This document shows, in pieces, positions 43,016-51,911 of a stretch of DNA of 64,000 nucleotides. Numbering within the stretch: position 1 is the first letter of the stretch; every line of letters starts with the position of its first letter. Made by a program: the position numbers and the translations under genes. Source of the DNA: Rhodothermales bacterium (GTDB taxonomy: Bacteria > Bacteroidota > Rhodothermia > Rhodothermales > Bin80); NCBI GenBank assembly GCA_028278205.1, contig JANQES010000004.1, positions 62,001 through 126,000 of the forward strand, given 5' to 3'. Below the pieces are notes generated by a model, which was given only the letters and a program-made list of their open reading frames with translations, had not been told where the DNA came from and searched no databases.

Positions 43016-43528
43016 TTACGCCCCCTCGTCATCGATCACCAATTGCATCAACGCGACATCCCGCCACTGCCCATCCACATAGCCGATTTCCTTCTGAATG
43101 CCGACGATTTCGTAGCCGAAATGCTTGTTATACTCGATGCTGGCGGTGTTCGAAGCCCAGATCCGGGCGACGAGGTGATGATAGCCATAGGCTTTGCATC
43201 GATCAATCATGTAGCGTTTGAGCCGAGAGCCGTAGCCTTTTCGAACCTCTGCGTGGCGCAAGAAGACCGACGTTTCGCCCGTCTGACGATAGGCCGGTCC
43301 CTCCCCGAAATGTTTGATCACGCCCCAGCCTGCCACGTAGCCGTCGGCGCGTTCTAAAAGCACATAGGTCTCCCGCTCGTTGAATCCCTTCATGTATTTG
43401 CGGATGTCCTCCGGCGTCTTCAACGCAAGATCCATCGTCGCGCCGCCCACGCGGATCGACTCGTTGTAGATCTCAGCGATGACGGCAGCGTCTTCGAGCG
43501 TGGCATCGCGGATTATCAAGTCCTTTGA
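43016..43528 (-). CDS. GNAT N-acetyltransferase (PAT/phosphinothricin acetyltransferase-like)
   Basis: ATG 43528 (MSKDLIIRDATLEDA) gives 170 residues. Pattern: IAEIYNESI near the start, GWGVIKHFGEGPAYRQTGET, then the acetyl-CoA loop RKGYGSRLKRYMID and C-terminal NTASIEYNKHFGYE. Substrate uncertain. The start codon lies inside a CAAAATCCAAAATG repeat arm. Confidence 0.85.
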   Translation of the reverse strand, partial: SKDLIIRDATLEDAAVIAEIYNESIRVGGATMDLALKTPEDIRKYMKGFNERETYVLLERADGYVAGWGVIKHFGEGPAYRQTGETSVFLRHAEVRKGYGSRLKRYMIDRCKAYGYHHLVARIWASNTASIEYNKHFGYEIVGIQKEIGYVDGQWRDVALMQLVIDDEGA

Positions 43529-43590
43529 CATTTTGGATTTTGGATTGGGTGCTTGCCGACCAGGGTGTATCTGCAAATGGGATCGTCGAA

Positions 43591-43763
43591 GGAGCCCCGT
43601 AGGGGCGTCCTGTTTGTAGTACCTCGCGTTTCCTGAAAGAACTAGCTCCGTAGGAGCGGCCTGTTCAAAAGAATTCGTTGCATCCGCTTCGAACAGGTCG
43701 CCCCTACGGGGCTCTTTTTTAGGAAAGGGTTGTTTTCTACAAACAGGACGCCCCTACGGGGCT
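43591..43763. repeat. Cluster of four GCCCCGTAGGGGCG palindromic repeats
   Basis: Copies at 43592-43620 and 43645-43672 read (G)CCCCGTAGGGGCGTCCTGTT and its variant. Copies at 43690-43714 and 43738-43763 are the inverted forms (CAGGACGCCCCTACGGGGCT). The two-forward, two-inverted layout can fold as one long cruciform. Orientation and spacing exclude CRISPR. Confidence 0.75.
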
Positions 43764-43813
43764 GAAAAAAGCAGGATGACTCATGTTTGCAGACACGCCC
43801 TGGTATCCAGCAA

Positions 43814-43855
43814 ACGAAAAAGCCGCAGCGGTCTCATCCGTCGCGGCTTCTTCGA
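43814..43855 (-). terminator. Intrinsic terminator for the deacylase gene
   Basis: Stem CGAAAAAGCCGC / CGCGGCTTCTTCG. Read on the minus strand it ends in GGCTTTTTCG, about 50 nt after the stop at 43904. The same AAAAAGCCGC stem type terminates genes at 59431 and 63271. Confidence 0.7.
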
Positions 43856-43903
43856 TTATCTGATTTGGCTGAAATAAACAATCCGAAATCCGAAATCCAA
43901 AAT

Positions 43904-45457
43904 CTAAAATCGCACCACCCGTCCCGGCATCGCCTCGGCAAGCTGCCCGTCTTCGAGCATCAGCGTGCCGTTGACCCAGACGTAGGCGGTGCCATCGCTG
44001 AACTGCCGGGGATCGGTGAAAGTGGCTTTTTCTCGAACCCGCGTGGGATCGAGCGCGACGAGGTCGGCGAAGTAGCCTTCGGCGATGCGTCCCCGGCGCG
44101 GGAGGTTCAGCCAGTCTGCCGGATACGAGGTGATCTTGCGAACGGCGTGGCCGAAGGGGAGGCGCCCGCCATCGAGGGCATAGCGTTCTAAAAATCGGGT
44201 GAAGGCGCCGTAGGTTCGCGGATGCGGATGGCCGATCTGCTTCGGCGCGTTGACGGGATAACTCCACGAATCGCTGCAAATGATCGAATCGTTCCAGAGG
44301 ATCGCCGCGTCCATGTCGCCCTCGTCGATGCAATGGTAGATGATCCACGCGTCGGGGTCGTGGAGCAAGAGATCGACGGTCATGTGGGCGGGATCTTGCG
44401 CGTGTTCATCGGCCACCTGCCGGATGCTCTTGCCGGCAGCGCCGGGGACGCTGTCGGTGATGAGCACCATCGCGTCGAAGTCGGTGCCGCGCTGCCGGAG
44501 CCAATCGACACTCTGCTGCCGCCAGGCGTCGGTGCGCAGCTTCTCCGTCATGCCGGCCACGCCGTCGCTGAGGGTGGCTTTGGGAATGAAGGTGCGCAGC
44601 TTGGTGGACGTGGCGGTGTAAGGATAGACTTCGATGGTGACGCGGACGCCCCCGGCGCGGGCTTTTTCGAGACGTTCGAGGACACCGGGGATCTTGCCCC
44701 AGTTGGGCCGTTCGGCAGCTTTGAGGTGGCTCACCAGCACCGGCAGCCCCGCTGCTCGGCCTATGTCGATGGCTTCGTCGATGGAGGCTTCGAGGTCTTG
44801 CCGCTCGTCGCGGATGTGGCTGACGTAAATGCCGCCGTAGCGCGCAGCGACCCTCGCCAGATCGATGATTTCTTCCGTCGTGGCGAAGCTGCCGGGGGCA
44901 TAGACCAGCCCCGTCGAGAGGCCCAGCGCGCCGTCGCGCATCGCCTGATCGAGCAGGGTGGCCATCTGGTCGATTTCGGTTCGGGTCACTTGCTGAGCAT
45001 CAGCACAGACGCCGCCGCGCAGGGTGCTGTGACCGACGAACGTGCCGACGTTGAAAGGCAACCCGTACCCTTCAACACGATTAATCCATTCACCGAGCGT
45101 CCGCCAGTCGAAGGTAAAACCGATCTGCCCGGCCAGCCGCTCCATCGTCGGCACGAGCCGCTCGCCGACAGGCCCGGTAGACGTGCCGCAGTTGCCGATG
45201 ATTTCGGTGGTGATGCCCTGAAAGAGTTTGTTGTCCCCCGCGTTTGGGAAACGATAGCCGAGGCCGGTGGAGGCGTGTGTGTCGATAAACCCCGGACAGA
45301 GATACAACCCGGACGCCTCGATCTCGCGCCGTGCTGCCGCCTCGCGCGCCGGGCCGACGTAGGCAATCGTCTCGCCCTGGACTCCCACAGCTACTGCCTG
45401 CGGTTCAACATCGATGCCGTTAAAAACGGTCGCGCCGGTGATCAGGTAGTCTAGCAT
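43904..45457 (-). CDS. N-acyl-D-amino-acid deacylase family (D-aminoacylase)
   Basis: ATG 45457 (MLDYLITGATVF) gives 517 residues of amidohydrolase fold. Zinc ligands of D-aminoacylases are seen at GNCGTS (Cys), YVSHIRDE (His), LVSHLKA (His) and CSDSWS (Asp). The usual metal-binding HxH near residue 65 reads IDTHASTG, so its second His is replaced by Ser. It hydrolyses N-acyl-D-amino acids if active. An OSBS/racemase-like gene lies upstream on the same strand. The stop codon TAG is supplied by the GATTTTAGATTTTGG repeat arm. Confidence 0.85.
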   Translation of the reverse strand: MLDYLITGATVFNGIDVEPQAVAVGVQGETIAYVGPAREAAARREIEASGLYLCPGFIDTHASTGLGYRFPNAGDNKLFQGITTEIIGNCGTSTGPVGERLVPTMERLAGQIGFTFDWRTLGEWINRVEGYGLPFNVGTFVGHSTLRGGVCADAQQVTRTEIDQMATLLDQAMRDGALGLSTGLVYAPGSFATTEEIIDLARVAARYGGIYVSHIRDERQDLEASIDEAIDIGRAAGLPVLVSHLKAAERPNWGKIPGVLERLEKARAGGVRVTIEVYPYTATSTKLRTFIPKATLSDGVAGMTEKLRTDAWRQQSVDWLRQRGTDFDAMVLITDSVPGAAGKSIRQVADEHAQDPAHMTVDLLLHDPDAWIIYHCIDEGDMDAAILWNDSIICSDSWSYPVNAPKQIGHPHPRTYGAFTRFLERYALDGGRLPFGHAVRKITSYPADWLNLPRRGRIAEGYFADLVALDPTRVREKATFTDPRQFSDGTAYVWVNGTLMLEDGQLAEAMPGRVVRF

Positions 45458-45523
45458 GGATGTACTTCGATAAGGTTGAAATAGGCGATGCGAACACACT
45501 CTGCCCCTCTCATGCTTTTATAC

Positions 45524-45680
45524 ATTTTAATCGGGTACCGAGCCCGCCCGGCGGTGAACCACCGGGCTCATTAGCGCAAGACCCGTTGGGCCTAAAACAG
45601 GGCGCGCAGCGTCCTTGAGCCCTGAGCCCGGCTCTTCAGGGCCGGGCGGTGCCGGGCAACATCTTTACCCAATTAAAATT
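45524..45680. repeat. Structured element with terminal inverted repeats (about 150 bp, copy 2)
   Basis: Ends ATTTTAATCGGGTA and TACCCAATTAAAAT are inverted repeats (13 of 14). The interior matches copy 1 (GCCCGCCCGGCGGTGAACCA, CAAGACCCGTTGGGCCTA, GCGCGCAGCGTCCTTGAG). It lies between the deacylase and enolase-family genes. Confidence 0.72.
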
Positions 45681-45682
45681 AC

Positions 45683-46822
45683 TCACCCCTTCCTCAACAC
45701 GATCTGTTTGACGCTAAAACGTTCAAGGGCGGCTTCGTCGGGGGTGATGGGCTGATCGTCGAAAGGAATGTAGCCGTCGGGCTCCATCGTCAGGGGATGT
45801 TGGACGACGTCTTGGGCGAGATAGCCCTGCGGCGGGCTGAGGTCGTGCGCTTTCGCCTTCGGCAGGCGGGCTGCTACCCGAAGGTTGGCCGCGCGCCCTA
45901 TGCCCGTCTCAAACATCCCCCCGACCCAGACCGGGATCTCATGGATTTTACAATAGTCGAGGAGACGCGCCGTCGCCAGCGGGCCGCCGACGCGTCCGGG
46001 TTTGAGGTTGAGTTCATCCAACGCCTTAAGCCGGTGCGCCATCATCAACCTGCCCAGGCTGTCGATGCTTTCGTCCAGGCAGATGCGCAGCGACGGGAAA
46101 AACGCTTTCAGGAATTCGCACAGGTCGAGGCGGTCCGGCGCAAAAGGCTGTTCGAGCACCGCCGGCTCGAACGACGCCAGAGCCTGGAGAAAGTCCAGAT
46201 CTCGCTCGCCGATGGCGCCGTTGGCATCGAAGCCCAGATAGATCGCGGGGAAGGCGCGGCGCACGACGTCGAGCGTTGCCAGATCCATCCCCGGCGTCAC
46301 CTTAAGCTTCACGCGTCGAAAGCCGGCCTCGACCGCTTTGCCAACACGCTCCACAGCAGCCTCGGCGGTCTCGAAAATGGGCAAAGAGATCCCAACAGGG
46401 ATGCGCGGTTGCGGCGGCACCGGCCAGCCTGCCCAGAAATCCGCCTCCTCTTTCCGGCGCATCAGGTCGAAGAGCGCATCGAGCAACGCGGCGACGGTGA
46501 AGTTCCAGCCGCGCATTTTCATCGCCACCGCCGCCACGTCGCGGGCCGATCCCCGGGCAGGCAAGTGGGGAAAGACGTAGTCGCGCAGGACCGAGACGGC
46601 ACCGTCCACAAATTCGCCGTTGTAAAACGGATCCGGGCGGCACGAGCATTCGCCGAGGCCCCAGGCGTCGTCCCGGTCCGTCCATCGCACCAACAACGCC
46701 CGCCGTTCGCGCCGCTCTCCGATAGCCGAACGAAAGTGCTCCTTGTTCGGCACAGCCACCACCTGCAAGGTCAGGTGTTTGAGGCTGATCTCGGTGCCGA
46801 GGATCGCGTCAAGCGGGGTCAT
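45683..46822 (-). CDS. Enolase-superfamily OSBS / N-acylamino-acid racemase-like protein
   Basis: The 379-residue enzyme carries the acid/base and metal set of the OSBS/NAAAR group: GLGECS, RRVKLKVTPG (Lys pair), FDANGA (Asp), LEQPF (Glu), ICLDES (Asp), NLKPGRVGGP (Lys), and GGMFETGIGR near the C-terminus. o-Succinylbenzoate synthase (menaquinone pathway) and N-acylamino-acid racemase share this scaffold. The neighbouring D-aminoacylase-family gene favours the racemase role. No other men gene is nearby. Confidence 0.85.
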   Translation of the reverse strand: MTPLDAILGTEISLKHLTLQVVAVPNKEHFRSAIGERRERRALLVRWTDRDDAWGLGECSCRPDPFYNGEFVDGAVSVLRDYVFPHLPARGSARDVAAVAMKMRGWNFTVAALLDALFDLMRRKEEADFWAGWPVPPQPRIPVGISLPIFETAEAAVERVGKAVEAGFRRVKLKVTPGMDLATLDVVRRAFPAIYLGFDANGAIGERDLDFLQALASFEPAVLEQPFAPDRLDLCEFLKAFFPSLRICLDESIDSLGRLMMAHRLKALDELNLKPGRVGGPLATARLLDYCKIHEIPVWVGGMFETGIGRAANLRVAARLPKAKAHDLSPPQGYLAQDVVQHPLTMEPDGYIPFDDQPITPDEAALERFSVKQIVLRKG

Positions 46823-46828
46823 TGCGGG

Positions 46829-46973
46829 GTAACGTGTTCTAGTGTTTTGGTGTTTGAGTGTTTTAGTGTTTGAGATGAAATCTCAGTAGCTGTGTGCTTT
46901 GTGGTGAAACTTTGGCCCGCCCGGCGATCAATCACTAAAACACCATAAAACTAAAACACTATAACACCATACC
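46829..46973. repeat. Tandem-word palindrome, GTGTTTTAGTGTTTGA family (copy 2) with element fragment
   Basis: Left words GTTTTGGTGTTTGAGTGTTT are answered by right words AACACCATAAAACTAAAACA. Between them, 46897-46932 (GTGGTGAAA, GGCCCGCCCGGCGATCAATCA) is a fragment related to the left end of the 59254 element. Confidence 0.65.
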
Positions 46974-46980
46974 ACCCCCA

Positions 46981-48342
46981 TCACTCAATCCCCAGTTTCT
47001 TCTGAATTTCCTCCAATGGAACGCCCTTCGTCTCCGGCATGACGGTGAGCACCCAGATGAGTTGTCCCACCATACAGAGGGCATAAAACGCGAATATGTG
47101 AGCGCCTGATATTTCGGCGACCACCGGGAAGGTGAGCGAGATGATCGCGGCCATGATCCAGTGAACGAAACTGCCGAGGGCCTGGCCTCGGGCGCGCACC
47201 GAATTGGGAAAGACCTCCCCGATGAACACCCAGATAACAGCCCCCTGCCCGAAGGCGTGCGAGGCGATGAAAACGATTAAGCTCACTAAAATGACGGGAC
47301 CGCCGGTATCGGTATAGAAAGCAAAAGCCGTAGCGCCCAGACTCAAGATGTAGCCGATGGAGCCCACCAGCATCAGCTTCCTCCGGCCAAAGTGGTCGAT
47401 CACGGCCAGGGCAGCCATGGTGACGATCAGGTTGGTGCCGCCGATGATCACCGATTGCAGCAGGGCCGACGTGCCTGAAGCGCCCGCCATCTCGAAAATA
47501 CGCCGCGTGTAATAGATCAACGCATTGATGCCGGAGAGCTGGTTAAACGCCGCAATGGCAACGGCCAGCAGAATCGGCTTCATGTATTTCTTGACGAAGA
47601 ACGGTTCTCTTAAGCTGAGCTTCGAAGCCGCCAGCGATTCCTTAATGGCCTCGATCTCTTCCTCAACATCCCCCGAATCGGTGCCGACGGCTTCCAGGAC
47701 GGAACGCGCCTCGTCTACGCGATCCCTGGCAACCAGCCAGCGCGGGCTTCGCGGATTCGTAAAGAGCAAGAGCGTAAACGCCAGCGCGGGCACGGCCTCA
47801 ACCCCGAACATCCACCGCCACTCCAGCGCGCCCAGGTCGAACCCGGCAATGATATAATTGGACATATAAGCCAGCAGAATGCCGAGCACGATGTTCAACT
47901 GAACCACAGCCACCAGCCGCCCCCGGTATTTAGCCGGAGCAATCTCGGCTACGTACAACGGGGCGATCACGGAGGCGCCGCCTACACCCAGCCCGCCGAT
48001 GAAACGAAAGATGATAAAAGACGGAGCGCCCCAGGCGAAGGCACTGCCGAGCGCAGACACAAAATAGAGGATGCCCATCCAGAACAAGACCGCCCGGCGC
48101 CCATACCGGTCTGCCGGCCTGGCAAAGATGACCGATCCAACGATAGTCCCGATCAGCGCGCTGGCCACCAGGAAACCATGCCAGAACGCATTGTTGCCGA
48201 AGGTATTACTGAGCGCGGCGTACTGCGGATCGTAGAGGTCCCTGAGCATACCCTCGGCGCCGGAGATGACCGCCGTATCAAAACCGAAAAGGAGCCCCCC
48301 CAGGGCTGCAACGATGGAAGCCAGCAGTAATTTCTTGGTCAT
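46981..48342 (-). CDS. Sugar porter, MFS (XylE/GalP-like)
   Basis: A 453-residue product with twelve helices. Sugar-porter signatures: GGLLFGFDTAVISG in helix 1, RPADRYGRRAVL, FRFIGGLGVGGASVIAPLYV with AEIAPAKYRGRL, FNQLSGINALIYYTRRIFE, DHFGRRKLM, and PETKGVPLEEI at the C-terminus. Proton-coupled uptake of a hexose or pentose. Confidence 0.93.
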   Translation of the reverse strand: MTKKLLLASIVAALGGLLFGFDTAVISGAEGMLRDLYDPQYAALSNTFGNNAFWHGFLVASALIGTIVGSVIFARPADRYGRRAVLFWMGILYFVSALGSAFAWGAPSFIIFRFIGGLGVGGASVIAPLYVAEIAPAKYRGRLVAVVQLNIVLGILLAYMSNYIIAGFDLGALEWRWMFGVEAVPALAFTLLLFTNPRSPRWLVARDRVDEARSVLEAVGTDSGDVEEEIEAIKESLAASKLSLREPFFVKKYMKPILLAVAIAAFNQLSGINALIYYTRRIFEMAGASGTSALLQSVIIGGTNLIVTMAALAVIDHFGRRKLMLVGSIGYILSLGATAFAFYTDTGGPVILVSLIVFIASHAFGQGAVIWVFIGEVFPNSVRARGQALGSFVHWIMAAIISLTFPVVAEISGAHIFAFYALCMVGQLIWVLTVMPETKGVPLEEIQKKLGIE

Positions 48343-48413
48343 AGATCAGTTCATCCGGTGATAGCTCCGCAGGTGAGCTACGAAAGAACCTCCACCGAAC
48401 GCTGAAAGTCAAG

Positions 48414-48452
48414 GGGGCAAATGAGCAAATAGGCAAATGGGCAAATGAGGCA
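48414..48452. repeat. GGCAAATGGGCAAATGAGC word array
   Basis: About five tandem words of the type GGCAAATGGGCAAATGAG. No inverted arm was found beside it, unlike the other families. It lies between the porter start and the decarboxylase pseudogene end. Confidence 0.55.
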
Positions 48453-48471
48453 AAGGCAATCGAAGCTCTAT

Positions 48472-49496
48472 TTAATTTGCGAGGGCGATCTGCGCATTGA
48501 CCTGGATGGCAGGCCCCTGGTCCGGATCGGGTCGGTTGGGCGGTGGTTTCTTTACGGTAAAGTGATTGATAGCGCCCGGCTGGAAGACCAGGCACATGCT
48601 CGACCCGCCGTAGCTGAAATAGCCCAATTCATCCCCTTTCTTGACCTTGTCGCCTTTTTTTACCTGAATGCTTACGGAGGAGATTTCTGTGATCCCGATG
48701 GGCATGACGCACACCATGCCGATGGTGGGATGCTCGCTCTTGATGAAGACCAGCCCCCGCGTATTCACCGACGCCTGATAACCCTGCGAATACGTGCCCG
48801 CCGTGTTATCGTAGCCCGCCGCCTCCAGATCGCTGAACATCAACCCGTCTACGACGTGGGCGTAATGGATTTCCCCGTCTATCGGCGCTCGCCACCGGTG
48901 ATAATCCGCCCCGCTGAGGAACGATTGAAACACGTCGCCGCCGATAAAATGCCGGACGTACTTTCCATGGAGCATATCGACCAGCGAGTAGGGCTGGCTC
49001 TTGAGCCAGAACCGATCATACTTCTGCACATTCCTCGCGATGTTGTAAACCGTCCCGTCGTTGGCCGAGACGATAACCCTGGGATCTTTTGGATCCGAAA
49101 TGGGACGAACTTCCGGTTCACAAACAGAGACGACATGGGGAAGAAGTTTCTCTTGGAAGGATCAGGGTTCCAGCGCGGCGCGTGATGGGTGATGTGATTC
49201 AGCGTATGCAGCATTTGATGGATGCTCCGGGTCTTATCATGATATCTGTTGGCCGCCTCTTTAATCATCTCATTCACATACATTCGAATAATGGGATCCT
49301 TTTCAATCAGCCGTTCGAGCGCTTTAACCGCCTTGCTGGGTTTCTTTTTGCTTACTTTCGACCGTTCCTTTTCAACCTCCGCCATGAGGTTCTTTTGCCA
49401 TGCGCCTACGTGTTTTCTGTTGGTTGGCAAATGATCGGTTAGCCAGGGAAACGGGTTTTCGTGCTCGACGAGCGATTCGCCGGAATGGTCGTTCAT
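48472..49496 (-). pseudogene. Phosphatidylserine decarboxylase-family protein, frameshifted
   Basis: The N-terminal part is read from ATG 49496 (MNDHSGESLVEHENPFPWL) and the C-terminal part in another frame to 48472. The join falls near 49113, where one missing G in CCGGAAGTT would turn FVNRKFV into FVNREVRPISDPKDP and restore VIVSANDG. The catalytic end is intact: YFSYGGSSMCLVF holds the Gly-Ser autocleavage site, and QPYSLVDMLHG is typical. It makes phosphatidylethanolamine if functional. Either a real pseudogene or a single-base sequence error. Confidence 0.8.
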
Positions 49497-49560
49497 GGCG
49501 CTACCTCCTTTCTTGGATGAATGATACCTGATTCGCTAGCTCTGTTGTGGTTTGGCAGGT

Positions 49561-49672
49561 TGTACTGCGTACTTCGTATTGCGACACGAGCACTGAATCA
49601 AGTTCAGCACAGGCTCCGCGACTGACGAAGTAAAGGGTGCTTTCAAGACGCAGTACGAAGTGCGCAGTAGGA
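49561..49672. repeat. Tandem-word palindrome, TACTTCGTATTGCG family (copy 2) with shared core
   Basis: Left words GTACTGCGTACTTCGTATTG and right words GACGCAGTACGAAGTGCGCAG enclose GACACGAGC, a 26-nt insert and GCGACTGACGAAGTAAAGGG. The same core occurs with other word families at 21270, 59501 and 63213. Confidence 0.65.
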
Positions 49673-49810
49673 TACGGAAGCCCTGCTACAGGGTAGGCGT
49701 GTGCCTTACCAATTGCAAGTATCCCGCTCGCTGGTTCGCTGGCTTGCGGATGCACTGCGATGACGCATACCTTAGCATCGTTTCCCGCCTCTCTCCACGT
49801 TCCGGAAGAA

Positions 49811-51772
49811 ATGATGCGCCTGCCTGCCCTCCTCGCCCTGCTGCTCGCCCTCAGCCTCGCTGCCTGCACGCCGCCGTCGCCGGCTACCGACGTGAGGCTG
49901 CCGGTCTTGTTCACCGATCACATGGTGCTGCAACGCGATACCCCCATCACGGTCTGGGGCTGGGCCGCGCCGGGCGGCATGGTCAGGGCTTCCATCGACG
50001 GAAACGAAGTTGAGACACGCGCCGGGGCCGACAGCACGTGGCACCTGACGCTCCCGCCGATGCCTGCCGGCGGCCCGCACACGCTGACCATCGCCGGGGC
50101 CGAGACGATTACGCTGGATGACGTGCTTGTCGGCGAGGTATGGGTGGCGTCGGGGCAGTCGAACATGGAGTGGCCCATTCAAGCCTCGAAGGATGCCGAG
50201 GCCGAGATCCAGGCTGCCGATTTTCCGGAGATCCGGCTTTTCAAAGTCACCCGCAGCGCGGCCTATGCGCCGCAGCAGGCGGTCGAGGCCGAGGGCTGGC
50301 ATGCCGTCACGCCGGAGACCATTCCGGAGTTTTCCGCCGTCGCCTATTTTTTTGGGCGGAAGCTCCATCAGGATCTGGGCGTGCCCATCGGGCTGGTCGA
50401 GACCGCCTGGGGCGGCACGCCTGCCGAAGCCTGGACGAGCGGCCCGGCCCTCAAAAAGCTTCCCGATTTTGCAGAGCAAGTCGCGGACATTGAAGCCAGC
50501 GACGGCGAGCCGACGACGTTCGAAGAACAGCGGGCGGCATGGCTTCAGCGACTCATGGAGCAAGACGAAGGCTACGAGCAAGGCCGTCCCCGCTGGGCCG
50601 AGGCCGATTTCGACGCCTCCGGCTGGGCGTCGATGGACGTGCCGCAACTCTGGGAAGGCGCGGGGCTGCCGGGCTACGACGGCATCGTCTGGTTTCGCAG
50701 ATCCTTCAACCTGCCCGCCGGTTGGACCGGGCAGGCCGTCACCCTCAACCTCGCCATGATCGACGACGTCGACACCACCTGGGTCAACGGGGTGAAGGTG
50801 GGCAGCACGGGGCTGTACAACGCGCACCGCGCCTACACCGTCCCGGCGGATGTCTTGCAGCCGGGCGCCAACACCATCGCCGTACGCGTGCTCGATACGG
50901 GCGGCGGCGGCGGCATCTGGGGCGAGCCTGAGGACATGAACCTCACACGCGGCAGCGCCACGCAATCGCTCGCCGGGGCGTGGGCGTATAAACCCGGCAT
51001 CGCCGCCGGCGTCGATCAACCAATGCCGCCGCGCCGCATGCAAAACCAGCCAACGACGCTCTACAACGCCATGCTCGCGCCGCTCATCCCCTACACCATC
51101 CGGGGCGCCATCTGGTATCAGGGCGAGAGCAACGCCGGACGCGCCTACCAATACCGCGCGCTCTTCTCGGCCATGATTCAGGACTGGCGCACCCGGTGGG
51201 ATCTCAGCGATTTTCCGTTCTACTTCGTCCAACTCGCCAACTTCATGCAAGCCCAGCAAAACCCCGTCGAAGCCGAGACGTGGCCGGAGCTGCGCGAAGC
51301 CCAGACGATGGCGCTCGACCTGCCCAACACCGCCCAGGCCGTCATCATCGACATCGGCGAGGCCGACGACATCCACCCGCGCAACAAGCAGGACGTGGGC
51401 CTGCGCCTGGCCCTGGCCGCGCTCAACCAGACCTACGGCCAGAACGACGTCGTCTACTCCGGCCCGGCTTTTCGAGAAATGACCAAAGAAGCCGACGCCC
51501 TCCGCCTGCACTTCGACCACTGCGGCGGCGGCCTCGTCGCCCGCGACGGCGCGTTGAAAGGCTTCGCTATCGCCGGGGCCGACAGCCAGTTCGTCTGGGC
51601 CGAAGCGCAGATCGACGGCGAGACCGTAATCGTCTCCAGCCCCGCCGTCCCTGATCCGGTCGCCGCGCGCTATGCCTGGGCCAACAACCCCGTCATCAGC
51701 CTCTTCAACCAGGAAGGCCTACCCGCCTCGCCTTTCAGAACAGACGACTGGCCGGGGGTTACGGAGAAATGA
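49811..51772 (+). CDS. Sialate O-acetylesterase-like SGNH lipoprotein
   Basis: ATG 49811 or 49814 starts a lipoprotein signal (LPALLALLLALSLAACTPP, lipobox Cys); the frame is open to 49760. A 653-residue protein. The esterase domain is split by a jelly-roll insert: Ser in VASGQSNMEWP, GLVETAWGGTP, the beta insert near residues 210-370 (GYDGIVWFRRSFNLP), then IWYQGESNAG and the His in DDIHPRNKQDVGLR. Removes acetyl groups from sialic acids or related sugars outside the inner membrane. Confidence 0.9.
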   Translation: MMRLPALLALLLALSLAACTPPSPATDVRLPVLFTDHMVLQRDTPITVWGWAAPGGMVRASIDGNEVETRAGADSTWHLTLPPMPAGGPHTLTIAGAETITLDDVLVGEVWVASGQSNMEWPIQASKDAEAEIQAADFPEIRLFKVTRSAAYAPQQAVEAEGWHAVTPETIPEFSAVAYFFGRKLHQDLGVPIGLVETAWGGTPAEAWTSGPALKKLPDFAEQVADIEASDGEPTTFEEQRAAWLQRLMEQDEGYEQGRPRWAEADFDASGWASMDVPQLWEGAGLPGYDGIVWFRRSFNLPAGWTGQAVTLNLAMIDDVDTTWVNGVKVGSTGLYNAHRAYTVPADVLQPGANTIAVRVLDTGGGGGIWGEPEDMNLTRGSATQSLAGAWAYKPGIAAGVDQPMPPRRMQNQPTTLYNAMLAPLIPYTIRGAIWYQGESNAGRAYQYRALFSAMIQDWRTRWDLSDFPFYFVQLANFMQAQQNPVEAETWPELREAQTMALDLPNTAQAVIIDIGEADDIHPRNKQDVGLRLALAALNQTYGQNDVVYSGPAFREMTKEADALRLHFDHCGGGLVARDGALKGFAIAGADSQFVWAEAQIDGETVIVSSPAVPDPVAARYAWANNPVISLFNQEGLPASPFRTDDWPGVTEK

Positions 51773-51784
51773 TGAAAGGGTGAC

Positions 51785-51885
51785 TTTGAATAATGAATAA
51801 CGAACAAGGAATGTCGAATAGTGAAGGGTCTGAGAGTACCTTCGACATTCATAAATCCGTGTTCGATATTCGTTATTCCCAAAAT
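51785..51885. repeat. Tandem-word palindrome, GAATAACGAACAAGGAATGTCG family
   Basis: Left words (AATGAATAACGAACAAGGAA, TGTCGAATAGTGAAGG) are answered by CCTTCGACATTCATAAATCC and GTTCGATATTCGTTATTC. It lies between convergent gene ends and probably acts as a terminator. Confidence 0.65.
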
Positions 51886-51911
51886 ACTCCCTCTCTCCCT
51901 CTCGCCAATCC

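Larger units (their letters stand above)
43529..43903. other. Repeat-rich intergenic region
   Basis: It holds, in order, a TTTTGGATTTTGGATT arm (43531-43549), four GCCCCGTAGGGGC palindromes (43591-43763), a hairpin terminator (43814-43855) and the inverted arm with AAATCCAAAATCTAAAAT (43880-43910). No gene. Confidence 0.7.

Noticed and set aside
43591..43763. GCCCCGTAGGGGC repeats as a CRISPR array
   Set aside because: Units are palindromic, in both orientations and unevenly spaced; no cas genes.
49772..51520. 582-codon open frame opposite the sialate O-acetylesterase
   Set aside because: No family similarity and antisense composition; the esterase has signal peptide and active-site motifs.
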